Origin: Methylophilus methylotrophus DSM 46235 = ATCC 53528
GTDB lineage: Bacteria > Pseudomonadota > Gammaproteobacteria > Burkholderiales > Methylophilaceae
Direction of reading: 5' to 3'
Assembly (NCBI RefSeq): GCF_000378225.1
Contig: NZ_KB905141.1
Location: forward strand, 233,143 to 297,142
Length of the DNA: 64,000 nucleotides
A program made the translations under genes and the position numbers. Of the stretch, positions 1 through 9,437 are shown piece by piece (the first letter of the stretch is position 1; each line of letters starts with the position of its first letter). The notes under the pieces were generated by a model. It was not told the origin of the DNA, did not search any database, and worked only from the letters and a program-made list of their open reading frames with translations.

Positions 1-1167
1 CGCATTGTTAGGTTGATAGCAGGGTAGCAGTACAGGTTGTTCAGCCAATGTAGCCGACTTGAGCGTTTCATCAATCACGATAGCATCAAATAATGGTCTG
101 CCATGAAGAAAGCCCATACTGCCAGGATATCCTAGCCAGTTAATATGTCGGCGGGCAGGGCGGTAAGCAGTGACGCCACAGCGGCTGTTTTGGGTATAAC
201 CGGTCAGGTCTATCAGAATATCGATACCTGCATGACGCATATGCACCGCAACGTCTGCATCCGTCATATGAGTGATGTCCACCCATTGATCTGCTGCTGT
301 CACAAAAGCTTGCCGTTCTGGTGATTGGTCATCTTTGGCATTGCTATATAGGGTGACTTCAAATTGATGGCGATCATGGGCTGAAATAACATCTGTGACC
401 AAATAAGCCAGAGGATGACGGCGGAAATCAGAAGAAATATAAGCCACTCTGATCCGCTGATGAGCAGCTTTAGAAGCAGGGGGTGGCAAAGGCTGGATAT
501 GACCGTAATGCTGTTGCGCCCATAGGCTGGCACAGGCCAGTTGCTCTTTGTCAGTGGTGCCCGGCATGGCCAAAAAGGCAAAGGGAGGAATGCGTGCCTG
601 AGTATTTGATCTCAATGCCTCCCTGACCGCTGCGATGGAGACATCCAGCCCTTGCCAATCGGCCATATGCTGTTTTTGATGAATCCAGTGTACTTTGGCA
701 TGCAATAACTGAGGATCAAGTTGCATCGCTTGTGCATATGAAGCGACTGCAAGATCCAGCTGGCCTTGCTCGCGATAAGCATTTCCCAAGTTGTTATGAC
801 ACTCGGCATCATGCGGTGCGAGGCGCAAAGACGCCAGATAATGTTGAATCGCTGTTGCATTTTCTCCTAACTTGCGCAGGCTGTTGGCAAAGTTAAAGTG
901 CACGTCGGCCTGCTGGGCATCCTGCTTTAATGACTGCCTGAAATATTCGGCAGCAACAGTTTCATTGCCTTTCAGGCTTGCGACATTGCCCAACTGCATG
1001 AGAATTTGCGGATGATCTGGCGCCCAATGTAGCGCCTGCTTAAACGCTTGCTCCGCGGCATCTGCCTGCCTGAGTGCCAGGTAACAGCGGCCTAATTCAT
1101 AATGTAGCTCTGGGTCTTGCGGCGAAAGCTGCAGTTTTTTTTGTAATCGCTCAATGGTTGAGTTCAT
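1..1167 (-). CDS. TPR / O-GlcNAc-transferase-like protein, C-terminus beyond window
   Basis: The minus-strand reading frame starts at 1167 (MNSTIERLQKK) and runs off the left edge, so only about 389 N-terminal residues are seen. Residues 1-160 are tetratricopeptide repeats (for example DPELHYELGRCYLALRQ and DAECHNNLGNAYREQGQ). From about residue 250 the sequence (RIRVAYISSDFRRHPLAYL, then DILIDLTGYTQNSR and INWLGYPGSMGF) resembles the catalytic region of the bacterial SPINDLY/O-linked GlcNAc transferase family (Glyco_transf_41). Such proteins glycosylate other proteins, often flagellins or adhesins, but the acceptor cannot be inferred here. The start overlaps the mnmC stop by four bases (ATGA), so the two genes are probably co-transcribed. 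Confidence 0.8.
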   Translation of the reverse strand, partial: MNSTIERLQKKLQLSPQDPELHYELGRCYLALRQADAAEQAFKQALHWAPDHPQILMQLGNVASLKGNETVAAEYFRQSLKQDAQQADVHFNFANSLRKLGENATAIQHYLASLRLAPHDAECHNNLGNAYREQGQLDLAVASYAQAMQLDPQLLHAKVHWIHQKQHMADWQGLDVSIAAVREALRSNTQARIPPFAFLAMPGTTDKEQLACASLWAQQHYGHIQPLPPPASKAAHQRIRVAYISSDFRRHPLAYLVTDVISAHDRHQFEVTLYSNAKDDQSPERQAFVTAADQWVDITHMTDADVAVHMRHAGIDILIDLTGYTQNSRCGVTAYRPARRHINWLGYPGSMGFLHGRPLFDAIVIDETLKSATLAEQPVLLPCYQPNNA

Positions 1168-3125
1168 GTCGGCACCTTGTCACTAAAAGGCTGCGTCAAC
1201 GATTGCCATCCCAATTGCTTGAACAAATGTCGTTGCGGGTGCAAGCCATGCCAGAAAGTGTCTTCAGTGAGCTGGGGTAGAGAGTACCCAAAATCTGTTA
1301 ATAAGCGCCTTGCCAATATCGCCGCACAAAAAGGCGCTGTCAACAGGCCTTTGCTGCCATGTGCGACATGTACATACAGTCCTTGCGGTGAAGGCAAGTC
1401 TGTATGCTTTTCGATAGGCGCAACATGTAATTTGAGTCCGTTTAATATTGGGCCAACATAAGGCAGGTAATCAGGCGATCCGCATCTTAATGAAGCGCGT
1501 GCAAATGTGATCTCTGTGTTTTTAGCGTCATTAAAGTCTGCGCTGAGTCGGCTGACCATGTCGAGATTGCCAATATTGTCTTCCTCACGGATATCGGTGC
1601 CGTGGTCACCCGGGGCAAATGTGGCGCCCATCGCGTGCTGGCCATTATGCTGCGGTGTGAGATAACCATCTCCGCAAAGAATGGTTTTCAGCATGCTCAT
1701 GGACGGTTGTGCAGCAATCATACCCATCTGCCCGCGTACCGGATTCAACCACATGCCACTATCCGGCAATAGTTTGTTGGCCTCGGCCGCATTGCAAACA
1801 ATCACAGCATCAAACTGCTCGCTCAACTTGGCATCATTCATTTGCAACTGCCAAGCAGAGGCTTGCTTTACCAAGCTGGTGACTTCGTGGTTTACGTGCA
1901 AGCTGATATTCTTGTGATCTAGCATGCGTGTGCAAGCACTGTTTGGATTCACCCAGGCACCTTGTTCAAAAAACAGGCTGTCATGCGCCAACGAGACACC
2001 GGCCTGGACACTGGCCTGTTCGGCATCCAGCTTCTGTAGCAAGCCTAAATCAGCATATCTGGTAGCCACCTTTTGTACGCGTTTGAGTTCCCTTGGACTT
2101 CCGCCAAGCTGTACCAAACCACACACCTGAAATCCATCGTTTCCCAAATCAAGGTTGGCATAATGCCTAAGGCTGAAACTGTAACTGCGCCACGCTAGCT
2201 GGTCATTGAGCGGTTTTTCTGCGTTTAAGCGTGGATAGAGCATGCCACGTGGATTACCGGAGGCGCCGCTGGCAATGGTTGCTGCACGCTCAAACACCTC
2301 CACTTTGCAGCCTAAATTCGCCAGGAACCACGCGCTGCTGCAACCGGCAATGCCTGCTCCAATCACTGCTATCCGGGGTGGTTTTAAATGAGGGGCTTGG
2401 CTAGTCTCAGGCCAGTGGCCGTACAACATTTCACGCTTGTGACCAAATCCTCTTGTTTTATTCACTGCAAAACCAGCCGATTGCAGACCGCGTTTCACCA
2501 GACCTGCACTGGTGAAGGTAGCAAAGGTACTTCCATTATGTGCACATCTGGCCATACACTCAAATAAATAAGGTTGCCACATTTGTGGGTTTTTCGCCGG
2601 GGCAAAGCCATCGAGGAACCACGCATCTGCTTTGAGATTTAATTGCGGTAATATCTGCGTGCTATCACCGATGTGCAAGGTTAAGCTGGTAGAAAATGCT
2701 GGCAGCTCTATCTGGTTGATGCCAGGTTGTAGCAAACGATACTGCTGGCATAACGCCTGGCTGACATCAGCAAGTTCAGGGAAATGGGCATGGGCCGTTT
2801 GCAAGTCTTGCAAGGTAAACGGGGCGATTTCAACACTGACAAAATGTAAATGGGCGTGTGGTGGTGCAGTCTGCTGCCAAAGCTGTAAAGCAGCGAGGAA
2901 ATTAAGCCCGCTGCCAAAACCGGTTTCAACAATCACAAAGTGGCTGGGGCGGTCGGTGGCTAACTGCTGCCAGCGCTGTTGCAACTGGTTATGCTGTAAA
3001 AACACAAAACGAGTTTCAGCCAGCCCATGCTGCGGGTGATCTGGACTGACTGAAAAATAGACATCATCGAATGCTGTGGAATAGGGCAGGCCATCCCGCC
3101 ATTCCAATACTGCGTGTGTGCTCAT
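1164..3125 (-). CDS. mnmC: Bifunctional tRNA U34 methyltransferase/FAD oxidoreductase MnmC
   Basis: 653 residues, close to the usual MnmC length. The N-terminal half has the SAM-binding motif VETGFGSGLNFL near residue 67 and DAWFLDGFAPAKNPQMW near 165, typical of the methyltransferase domain. The C-terminal half opens with the FAD dinucleotide-binding motif IAVIGAGIAGCSSAWFL near residue 252 and continues as a DAO-type oxidoreductase. Family knowledge: MnmC converts the carboxymethylaminomethyl group on wobble uridine to methylaminomethyl in the mnm5s2U pathway. It is fused in the expected order with no frameshift. Its stop overlaps the start of the TPR gene that follows. Confidence 0.93.
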   Translation of the reverse strand: MSTHAVLEWRDGLPYSTAFDDVYFSVSPDHPQHGLAETRFVFLQHNQLQQRWQQLATDRPSHFVIVETGFGSGLNFLAALQLWQQTAPPHAHLHFVSVEIAPFTLQDLQTAHAHFPELADVSQALCQQYRLLQPGINQIELPAFSTSLTLHIGDSTQILPQLNLKADAWFLDGFAPAKNPQMWQPYLFECMARCAHNGSTFATFTSAGLVKRGLQSAGFAVNKTRGFGHKREMLYGHWPETSQAPHLKPPRIAVIGAGIAGCSSAWFLANLGCKVEVFERAATIASGASGNPRGMLYPRLNAEKPLNDQLAWRSYSFSLRHYANLDLGNDGFQVCGLVQLGGSPRELKRVQKVATRYADLGLLQKLDAEQASVQAGVSLAHDSLFFEQGAWVNPNSACTRMLDHKNISLHVNHEVTSLVKQASAWQLQMNDAKLSEQFDAVIVCNAAEANKLLPDSGMWLNPVRGQMGMIAAQPSMSMLKTILCGDGYLTPQHNGQHAMGATFAPGDHGTDIREEDNIGNLDMVSRLSADFNDAKNTEITFARASLRCGSPDYLPYVGPILNGLKLHVAPIEKHTDLPSPQGLYVHVAHGSKGLLTAPFCAAILARRLLTDFGYSLPQLTEDTFWHGLHPQRHLFKQLGWQSLTQPFSDKVPT

Positions 3126-3155
3126 GGGCGCAAGTTTATCATGCGCATGCGCACC

Positions 3156-4442
3156 TTACACCCGATGCTTGATGCGGTAACCAGGTTTTGCCAGTAACAG
3201 ATGTACATCGCCTAACGCGCATTCAGCAAAGCCGCCTTCACAATAACTCAGGTAAAAATCCCACATGCGGATAAAGGCTTCGCTATACCCAAGCTGCCTT
3301 ACCGCCTCGATATTGGCAAAGAAGTTTTCCCGCCAGTGACGCAAGGTGGTGGCGTAATGTAAGCCAATATCCTGCAAATCAACCAGCCGCAGGTCGCTGG
3401 CACGCGTCATACTAGCAAGCATGGCCGTGTTAGACGGAATGTTGGATCCCGGAAAAATATAGCGCTGGATAAAGTCTACCGAACGGATAGCACTATCGTA
3501 ACGCTGGTCGACGATGGTGATGGCCTGAATCAACGCCACACCATCGGCTTTTAACAACTGGCTGACCTTGTTGAAATAAGTGTCATAGTATTGATGGCCC
3601 ACGGCCTCTATCATCTCTATGGAGACCAACTTGTCATATTGCCCTTGCAAATGACGGTAGTCCTGTTTGAGTAGCGTAATCTGGTCTTGCAGGCCTTCTG
3701 CGATCACGCGTTCTTTTGCCAGGGAGTATTGTTGCTCAGAAATTGTGGTCGTCGTGACATGGCAGCCGTAATGTTTGGCAGCATATATTGCAAAGCCACC
3801 CCAACCGGTGCCGATTTCAATCACATGGTCATCAGGTGTTAATTGTAGTTTTTCACAAATGGTTTTCAGTTTAAGTTCTGAAGCCGCTTGCAAACTGGCA
3901 GTGTCTTCGTCAAAGATTGCCGAGGAGTACATCATGGTAGGATCCAGGAATAACTGGAACAAGGCATTGCCCAGGTCGTAATGCGCCGAGATATTTTTCT
4001 GGCTACCTGCCTCGCTATTGCTGTTTAGCCAATGAAAGACTTTCAATAACGGTTTGCTCAGCCATTGGTAACCACCTTCCAACGTATCCATGACTGCTTG
4101 ATTCAGCACCATTAAGCGTACTACATCAGTTAAAGAATCTGCCTGCCAGTAACCCAGCATGTAAGCCTCCCCGGCGCCTATGCTGCCACCAAACGCAATT
4201 TCCCCATAAAAGCGGGGGTCCAGGACAGTAATGGTGGCTACAGGCGCCCGATTCACTGTTTGACCAAACACATATTGATCCGCACCATCAATCAGCGTTA
4301 ACTGACCAATAGTCAAGTTTTGTAGTCGTTTGAGCACCTGCGATTTGGCTAAATTGGCCACCCATTTGGCGCGGCTTTTGGATTTTAATGGTTTGGTAAG
4401 CGGGTCAACGACCAATGGGGCAGGGGATGGCATCGTCGTCAT
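3156..4442 (-). CDS. cfa: Cyclopropane-fatty-acyl-phospholipid synthase
   Basis: 428 residues from the ATG at 4442, chosen because GGAG lies seven bases upstream; a TTG at 4448 is also in frame. The protein has the CFA-synthase signatures YDLGNALFQLFLDPTMMYSS and the SAM motif VIEIGTGWGGFAIYAAKHYG, followed by SIEMIEAVGHQYYDTYF and a C-terminal FHRMWEFYL-like segment (IRMWDFYLSYCEGGF). The family transfers a methylene or methyl group from SAM to the double bond of unsaturated phospholipid acyl chains at the inner membrane. It is the last gene of the lipid operon. A related role, methylating vaccenoyl chains for methylated or furan fatty acids, is possible given the neighbours. Confidence 0.9.
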   Translation of the reverse strand: MTTMPSPAPLVVDPLTKPLKSKSRAKWVANLAKSQVLKRLQNLTIGQLTLIDGADQYVFGQTVNRAPVATITVLDPRFYGEIAFGGSIGAGEAYMLGYWQADSLTDVVRLMVLNQAVMDTLEGGYQWLSKPLLKVFHWLNSNSEAGSQKNISAHYDLGNALFQLFLDPTMMYSSAIFDEDTASLQAASELKLKTICEKLQLTPDDHVIEIGTGWGGFAIYAAKHYGCHVTTTTISEQQYSLAKERVIAEGLQDQITLLKQDYRHLQGQYDKLVSIEMIEAVGHQYYDTYFNKVSQLLKADGVALIQAITIVDQRYDSAIRSVDFIQRYIFPGSNIPSNTAMLASMTRASDLRLVDLQDIGLHYATTLRHWRENFFANIEAVRQLGYSEAFIRMWDFYLSYCEGGFAECALGDVHLLLAKPGYRIKHRV

Positions 4443-4444
4443 GA

Positions 4445-5254
4445 TCAATCTCCGATTCTAGCGTGTGGGTCAGGATGAGGATAAAAAGGAATTTTTTTCA
4501 GCCATAGTTTTAGCGCTTGCCAATAAATCGCAAGAATGACTTTCAGTGTCATCCAGGGATAGGCGAATAGCATGCGGTTAAGGGCGCTGGCTTGCCAGGG
4601 CTGACGTTGCATCTTCAGCGTGGCATAAAACATGGCTTTGTCCTGCTGCCAGTTTTGCATATGCACATTTAGAGTCTCACCGGGGGCTGAAAACTGCCAT
4701 TGATACTGGATATCCATGGGCATAAACGGCGACACATGAAAGTCTTTTTGCAATTTGAACAGCAAAGCGTGGTCTTGCTTGACGTCATGGACATAAGCAA
4801 ACTGCTCTTTCCACGGCGTATTGGTGATGTGGCTGACAATCGCCTGCAGATTACCATCCAGATCATGGCAGTAATAAAAGCTCACCGGGTTAAAGCAAAC
4901 ACCCCAGTAGCGGCAATGCGTCAGCAAGCCTATACGTCCCTGAGGACGCTTGCCTGTGTGTTTTTCCACCAGGTCACGTACGCAAATATCCAGTGGTTTT
5001 TCAGCAGGGCCTAAATAATCCTGTCGCCGGAAGTATGCAAGATTAACTTTAAGATATGACCACAATCTATTGTTTTTAAACAAAGATGGCAGCTCATCCA
5101 AGTCCAGATATAGCATAAATAGCTGATACTTAAAGCCATGCAACTTGGGTTGCAAACGCTGATGACTCACCCAGCCAGTATAAATCGCACTGTGTAATTG
5201 GGCACCCTGACATGGAGATTGTTGTAACTGTGCTGGCGCTTCATTGACTGTCAT
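4445..5254 (-). CDS. DUF1365 family protein
   Basis: 269 residues. The motifs HSAIYTGWVSHQRLQPKLHGF, FNPVSFYYCHD and HVSPFMPMD identify the DUF1365 family. Members are almost always encoded between a flavin-containing oxidoreductase and a CFA-synthase-like methyltransferase, as here. The biochemical function is not settled to my knowledge. In alphaproteobacteria the gene trio belongs to the singlet-oxygen response. The start overlaps the stop of the upstream flavoprotein gene (ATGA), and the stop sits just before the cfa start, which indicates tight translational coupling. Confidence 0.85.
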   Translation of the reverse strand: MTVNEAPAQLQQSPCQGAQLHSAIYTGWVSHQRLQPKLHGFKYQLFMLYLDLDELPSLFKNNRLWSYLKVNLAYFRRQDYLGPAEKPLDICVRDLVEKHTGKRPQGRIGLLTHCRYWGVCFNPVSFYYCHDLDGNLQAIVSHITNTPWKEQFAYVHDVKQDHALLFKLQKDFHVSPFMPMDIQYQWQFSAPGETLNVHMQNWQQDKAMFYATLKMQRQPWQASALNRMLFAYPWMTLKVILAIYWQALKLWLKKIPFYPHPDPHARIGD

Positions 5255-6498
5255 ACCATGGCCTTTTGAAAGTGCTCTATTGCAGTGATTGCACTCACCA
5301 CACCATCCTCATGAAAACCGTTGCGCCAATAAGCTCCTGCATAACCCGTGTGGTGATGCCCACTGATCTCTCCATGCCTGGTCTGAGCATGTGCTCCTTC
5401 CAGGGTATACAGTGGATGTCGGTAATGCAGTTTTTTGATGACTTTTGCTGGATCGATGGCATCAATGTAATTAAGCGTCACCAATAAGGGCTCTGCAGAT
5501 TGTATGCCTTGCAGGATGTTCATATTGTAGGTGACTTGCACTTTACCGCCAGGCTTGTCGGTCACATGATAGTTCCAGGCCGCCCAGGCCAGTTTTCGTT
5601 TGGGCATGAGGCTGGCATCGGTGTGCAGGTACACCGTATTATCCTGGTAAGGGATGGCGCCCAATATCTGCTTTTCATCTGCTGTGGCTTCATCACCAAG
5701 GATTTTTAATGCCTCATCGCTATGGCAGGCAAAAAACACGTAATCAAACTGCTGGGACTTGCCATCCGAAGTGTAGACAGTGACCGCATCACGTAGTCGC
5801 TTGATGGACATGACCGATGTATTCAGTTGAATGTGTTCACGATAGCCGGCCGTCACTTTTTCCAGATAGGCAGCCGAACCCCCAACAATCGTGCGCCATT
5901 GCGGACGGTCATCAATGGTAAGCATGCCATGATGGTGAAAAAAACGCACAAAAAAACGGGCAGGAAATTGCAACATCTGTTCCGCATCCGTTGACCAGAT
6001 GGCAGCCCCCATTGGCACAATATAATCACGGATAAATTGCTGTGAATATCTATTCACTTTAAGGTAGTCGCCCAGCGAGATTTCATTGCCGGGAGAAAGC
6101 AAGGCCAGGGATTCTTTGTTAAAGCGCAAAATATCGCGCACCATGCGATAAAAAGCAGGCGATAACAGGTTGCGCCTTTGTGCAAACAGGCTGTTCAGGG
6201 AGGTACCGTTATATTCCAGCCCGGTCACCTCATTACGTACGCTGAAACTCATGGTGCTATCGCGCCAGCTGACGCCAGTTTTACGCAGGATGCGCTCGAA
6301 CTGAGGGTAGGTTTTATCATTAAACACAATAAAGCCGGTATCCACGGCGTGTGTTTGACCTGCCACCTCAACCTGGTGAGTGTGGGTGTGCCCACCAAGG
6401 TAATCATTGGCCTCAAACAGGGTAATTTGATGCGTTTGATGCAGATAATAAGCAAGGGTATTGCCGGCGATCCCGCCGCCAATAATGGCAATTTTCAT
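5251..6498 (-). CDS. FAD-dependent oxidoreductase (amine-oxidase-like fold)
   Basis: 415 residues beginning with a classical dinucleotide-binding motif, MKIAIIGGGIAGNTLAYYL, with FEANDYLGGHTHTHQV downstream as in the amine-oxidase/desaturase flavoprotein group. DTGFIVFNDKTYPQF follows. It sits immediately upstream of DUF1365 and cfa. The equivalent flavoprotein in the Rhodobacter singlet-oxygen regulon has been assigned to fatty-acid modification. I infer a similar lipid desaturation/dehydrogenation role, but the substrate is not visible from sequence. The cytosolic protein has no signal peptide. Confidence 0.85.
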   Translation of the reverse strand: MKIAIIGGGIAGNTLAYYLHQTHQITLFEANDYLGGHTHTHQVEVAGQTHAVDTGFIVFNDKTYPQFERILRKTGVSWRDSTMSFSVRNEVTGLEYNGTSLNSLFAQRRNLLSPAFYRMVRDILRFNKESLALLSPGNEISLGDYLKVNRYSQQFIRDYIVPMGAAIWSTDAEQMLQFPARFFVRFFHHHGMLTIDDRPQWRTIVGGSAAYLEKVTAGYREHIQLNTSVMSIKRLRDAVTVYTSDGKSQQFDYVFFACHSDEALKILGDEATADEKQILGAIPYQDNTVYLHTDASLMPKRKLAWAAWNYHVTDKPGGKVQVTYNMNILQGIQSAEPLLVTLNYIDAIDPAKVIKKLHYRHPLYTLEGAHAQTRHGEISGHHHTGYAGAYWRNGFHEDGVVSAITAIEHFQKAMV

Positions 6499-6500
6499 GG

Positions 6501-7442
6501 TTAACCCCTCATCTCGCCGTGTTGCTCACGCACATTCAACGGTACCTGCTTGAGGTTCCAGATCAGCCCCATGCTTGCCAGTAACTTCAAGCCGTAATAG
6601 GTCAAATCTATTTCCCACCAGTAAAAACCCTGTTTTGCCGATCCTGGAAAGTGGTGGTGGTTATTGTGCCAGCCTTCCCCTAACGTGATGATCGCTATCA
6701 GCCAGTTATTGCGACTATGGTCACGTGTGGCGTAACGTCGGTTACCCCATACATGTGCCAGGGAGTTGACACTAAACGTGGCGTGATAAAGGGCAATCGT
6801 AGATACGATAAATCCCCAAACCAGCAATTGCCAGCCATTGGTGTGCAATTGTGGCGCGTAATGCGCTAGCAGATCACCCAATGCATAAATCGACACGGCC
6901 AGCGCGATGGGAACCAGACTATCAAATCGGTCTAGCCAGCATAATTCACGATAACGGGTCAGCTCCCTGACCCGTTCCAGTTGGGTTTTAAAATTGGCAT
7001 GGCTCAGGAACCAGCCTAAATGACTCCATAACAAACCATGCTGATGCGGAGAGTGTACGTCTTGCGGTTGGTCAGCATGCACATGATGATTGCGATGGTG
7101 TGCGGCCCACCATAGGGGCCCACGCTGTACCGCAGTGGCACCAATCAAAGCAAATATGAACTGTCCTGCACGTGAAGTCTGGAATGTCTTATGAGCAAAA
7201 TAACGATGGTAAAAACCAGTCACGGCAAACATGCGTATGAGATACATCACTATGGCGAAAAAAACTGCGAATGGACTCCAGCCCACCCAATATAGTGCAA
7301 TTAAAGAAATATGCATGGCGACAAACGGCAACACCCGCCACCAATCTATGCTGTTGTCATTCGCATAGGCTGGCGCCTGGTAACGGTGATTATCGAGCCA
7401 GCCAATCAACCGCCATAAACAGCTGTATATTCTCTGCGACAT
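6501..7442 (-). CDS. Membrane acyl desaturase (delta-9 type)
   Basis: 313 residues from the ATG at 7442, preferred over an upstream in-frame ATG at 7469 because AGGAGAGGGG lies directly before it. Three histidine clusters typical of di-iron membrane desaturases are present: HRYFAH, HRNHHVHAD and HNNHHHFPG, the last in the context EGWHNNHHHFPGSAKQGFYWWEID. Several hydrophobic helices flank them. It inserts a double bond in acyl chains (acyl-CoA or acyl-lipid) and would supply the unsaturated substrate for the methyltransferases encoded on both sides. The stop lies three bases before the flavoprotein start. Confidence 0.88.
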   Translation of the reverse strand: MSQRIYSCLWRLIGWLDNHRYQAPAYANDNSIDWWRVLPFVAMHISLIALYWVGWSPFAVFFAIVMYLIRMFAVTGFYHRYFAHKTFQTSRAGQFIFALIGATAVQRGPLWWAAHHRNHHVHADQPQDVHSPHQHGLLWSHLGWFLSHANFKTQLERVRELTRYRELCWLDRFDSLVPIALAVSIYALGDLLAHYAPQLHTNGWQLLVWGFIVSTIALYHATFSVNSLAHVWGNRRYATRDHSRNNWLIAIITLGEGWHNNHHHFPGSAKQGFYWWEIDLTYYGLKLLASMGLIWNLKQVPLNVREQHGEMRG

Positions 7443-7492
7443 GGAATCCCCTCTCCTGGGATAAGTCATTTGTTACTTGTTTTTTTAATCGT

Positions 7493-8032
7493 CTATTTTT
7501 TTGTTGGTAGCTGTTGGGGAAACGCCCGTAACTTGCTGGTGTCGTAACCCATAGACTGGATTTTGGACACTAAATCGTTGTAAATCTCCCGGTTTAAATG
7601 AGGCTGGCGTGACATCAGCCAGACATAATCGCGTTTATTTCTGGCGATAATCGTGTGCTGATAGTCTTCGCTCAAATAAGCAATCAGGTATTCGGACTTG
7701 AATGGCCAGATAAATTGCATTTTCCATTCTGCATTGCCAGTTCCTGGGACCACAAACCCGGTGGGGTGGTAGGTTTTTAATTTGCCGTTAAAGCTGCTTT
7801 GGTTAAAGCTGAATGTGGTGGCTATGGAGCCGTCAGGATTCTTTTCATAACGCTCTACCGGGTTGTACGGGTCGTTTTCTATGATTGTCGGGATTGCCGC
7901 AATCACAAACCAGTCACCCATAAACCGGTCGAGATCGACTTCTGCCACCGTTTTGATGGGAGGCATAGATTGGCAAGCAGATAATCCTAAAAAACTCATG
8001 ATGCAAATCACTTTAATAAAATTGTTTAACAT
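7493..8032 (-). CDS. blc: Lipocalin lipoprotein, Blc-like
   Basis: 179 residues. The N-terminus is a lipoprotein signal with lipobox LSAC (Cys at about residue 20). The mature part has the lipocalin signature RFMGDWFVIAAIPT and later WPFKSEYLIAYLSEDYQHTIIARN, close to bacterial lipocalin Blc. It is expected in the outer or inner membrane, facing the periplasm and binding fatty acids or lysophospholipids. The location inside a lipid-modification operon fits a role in carrying modified or damaged acyl chains. Confidence 0.88.
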   Translation of the reverse strand: MLNNFIKVICIMSFLGLSACQSMPPIKTVAEVDLDRFMGDWFVIAAIPTIIENDPYNPVERYEKNPDGSIATTFSFNQSSFNGKLKTYHPTGFVVPGTGNAEWKMQFIWPFKSEYLIAYLSEDYQHTIIARNKRDYVWLMSRQPHLNREIYNDLVSKIQSMGYDTSKLRAFPQQLPTKK

Positions 8033-8037
8033 ATTGA

Positions 8038-8685
8038 TTAAATAAGTTTATAAATAATCTTATAGCCCTCTGGCGTGACGGATTCCAGAGCGACCCATTC
8101 CTGCTGGTCGTCATACCACAGCGTGATATTCAATTTATCCTTGCCCTGATAGCGCCCTGTTAATCGGTATTGGTGCACATTCACTGGTTGCCCTTTCACC
8201 ATAATGACTTGCTTGCCTTCATCCATAACACTGACATCCAGATATTCGCCATTTTGCGGATTAAGCAGGCGTTGTTGCTTCAAGATATCCGGATTCCAGT
8301 AAGCAAACGTCATCACGCACGCAGGTAAGGTTTGCTTTTTCCCATTTTTATCAACCAAAAATTGGTTGCCTTGTTGTACGCCTGCGACATCAGTGATCTC
8401 TTTATTTTCTTCGGTATGGGCACGTAATTCACTTAAACAAGTACCTTGCCACGTTTCATTGGCCTGGTGCTGGTAACGGTAGGCGTTAATAAAAAGCACC
8501 TTGACCTTAAAGTTTGCCCGGCTTTGTAACTGGTTTTGATTGAATGTGAAACTGTGCGTACCAATCTTTTGTTTATCCAGCCAAACCTCAAAAAACCATT
8601 CTTTAGCCTCGGCGACAGAAATAAAATTAAGCACGGCAACTATGGTTGCAAAGTATCTGATCACAGGGATCATACGCGCGTTCAT
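8038..8685 (-). CDS. Exported DUF6134-like protein
   Basis: 215 residues with an N-terminal hydrophobic segment ending in SVAEAKEW, consistent with a Sec signal peptide cut after AEA. The mature part is rich in beta strands (EVWLDKQKIGTHSFTF, then QHQANETWQGTCLSELRAHTEENKE). I associate this layout with the DUF6134 family, which commonly accompanies DUF1295, DUF2878, lipocalin and CFA-like genes. Two cysteines (in GTCLSEL and PACVMTF) could form a disulfide. Function unknown; periplasmic location is inferred. The start overlaps the DUF1295 stop by four bases. Confidence 0.6.
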   Translation of the reverse strand: MNARMIPVIRYFATIVAVLNFISVAEAKEWFFEVWLDKQKIGTHSFTFNQNQLQSRANFKVKVLFINAYRYQHQANETWQGTCLSELRAHTEENKEITDVAGVQQGNQFLVDKNGKKQTLPACVMTFAYWNPDILKQQRLLNPQNGEYLDVSVMDEGKQVIMVKGQPVNVHQYRLTGRYQGKDKLNITLWYDDQQEWVALESVTPEGYKIIYKLI

Positions 8686-9437
8686 TTTGGAATCCCTGGA
8701 ATAAATGCGTTGGTACGTTTGGCATACTCGGCATAGCCTGGGCGACGGCTATGGATGGTCTGCTCCATCAGGCTGACTCCGCTGACTTTGAGCAGTAAAA
8801 AGGTCATGATCACAGGCGAAAGCCAGACCCAGGGATTGCCAGTTGCGGCCCCAAATAAGGCAAACCCCCACCAGATCAAGCACTCACCAAAATAATTGGG
8901 GTGGCGGCTGTATCGCCAGAGTCCGGTTTGCAGTACGCCATCTGCGCCCATATTTTTGTGGCGAAACTGCATTAATTGCCAGTCGGCAACGGCCTCCCAA
9001 TAAAAACCTGTGAGGAATAACACTATTGCCGCAGCATCCAGCCACTGCAAGGATGACTGGCTGGTGATAGAGACATACAGAGGATAGGAAATGGCCCAGG
9101 CCAGGAGGGCCTGAAATCCAAAGATGATGTACAGGCTTTTTAACCAGAAGTGGGGTTCGTTATTTTTGCGGATGGTGTCGTACCGATGATCTTCTTTGCC
9201 CCAGTTACGCCAGGTGAGAAAAATGCTAAGCCTCAATGCCCATAGACTCACTGCGACCAGCACCAGCCAGGCGCGCAGGGATAAATCCAGCATGAATATG
9301 GCGCTTACACAAGCCGTCATGAGCATGAACAGACTCCACATGCTATCGACGTGACTGTATTTATGCGTCGCAAAACTCAACAGCCAGCCTGTCAGGGCAA
9401 ACGCAACAATGGCAATCAAAGCATAGCTGTAAATCAT
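8682..9437 (-). CDS. DUF1295 integral membrane protein (steroid 5-alpha-reductase-like)
   Basis: 251 residues from the ATG at 9437, chosen because it forms an ATGA overlap with the preceding DUF2878 stop; a longer frame begins at 9509. The protein is a polytopic membrane protein with RLSIFLTWRNWGKEDHRYDTIRK and the C-terminal signature GLWRYSRHPNYFGECLIWWGF of the DUF1295/isoprenylcysteine-methyltransferase/steroid-reductase fold. The family may reduce or modify lipid double bonds using NADPH, but substrates in bacteria are mostly untested. It is part of the lipid operon. Confidence 0.85.
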   Translation of the reverse strand: MIYSYALIAIVAFALTGWLLSFATHKYSHVDSMWSLFMLMTACVSAIFMLDLSLRAWLVLVAVSLWALRLSIFLTWRNWGKEDHRYDTIRKNNEPHFWLKSLYIIFGFQALLAWAISYPLYVSITSQSSLQWLDAAAIVLFLTGFYWEAVADWQLMQFRHKNMGADGVLQTGLWRYSRHPNYFGECLIWWGFALFGAATGNPWVWLSPVIMTFLLLKVSGVSLMEQTIHSRRPGYAEYAKRTNAFIPGIPK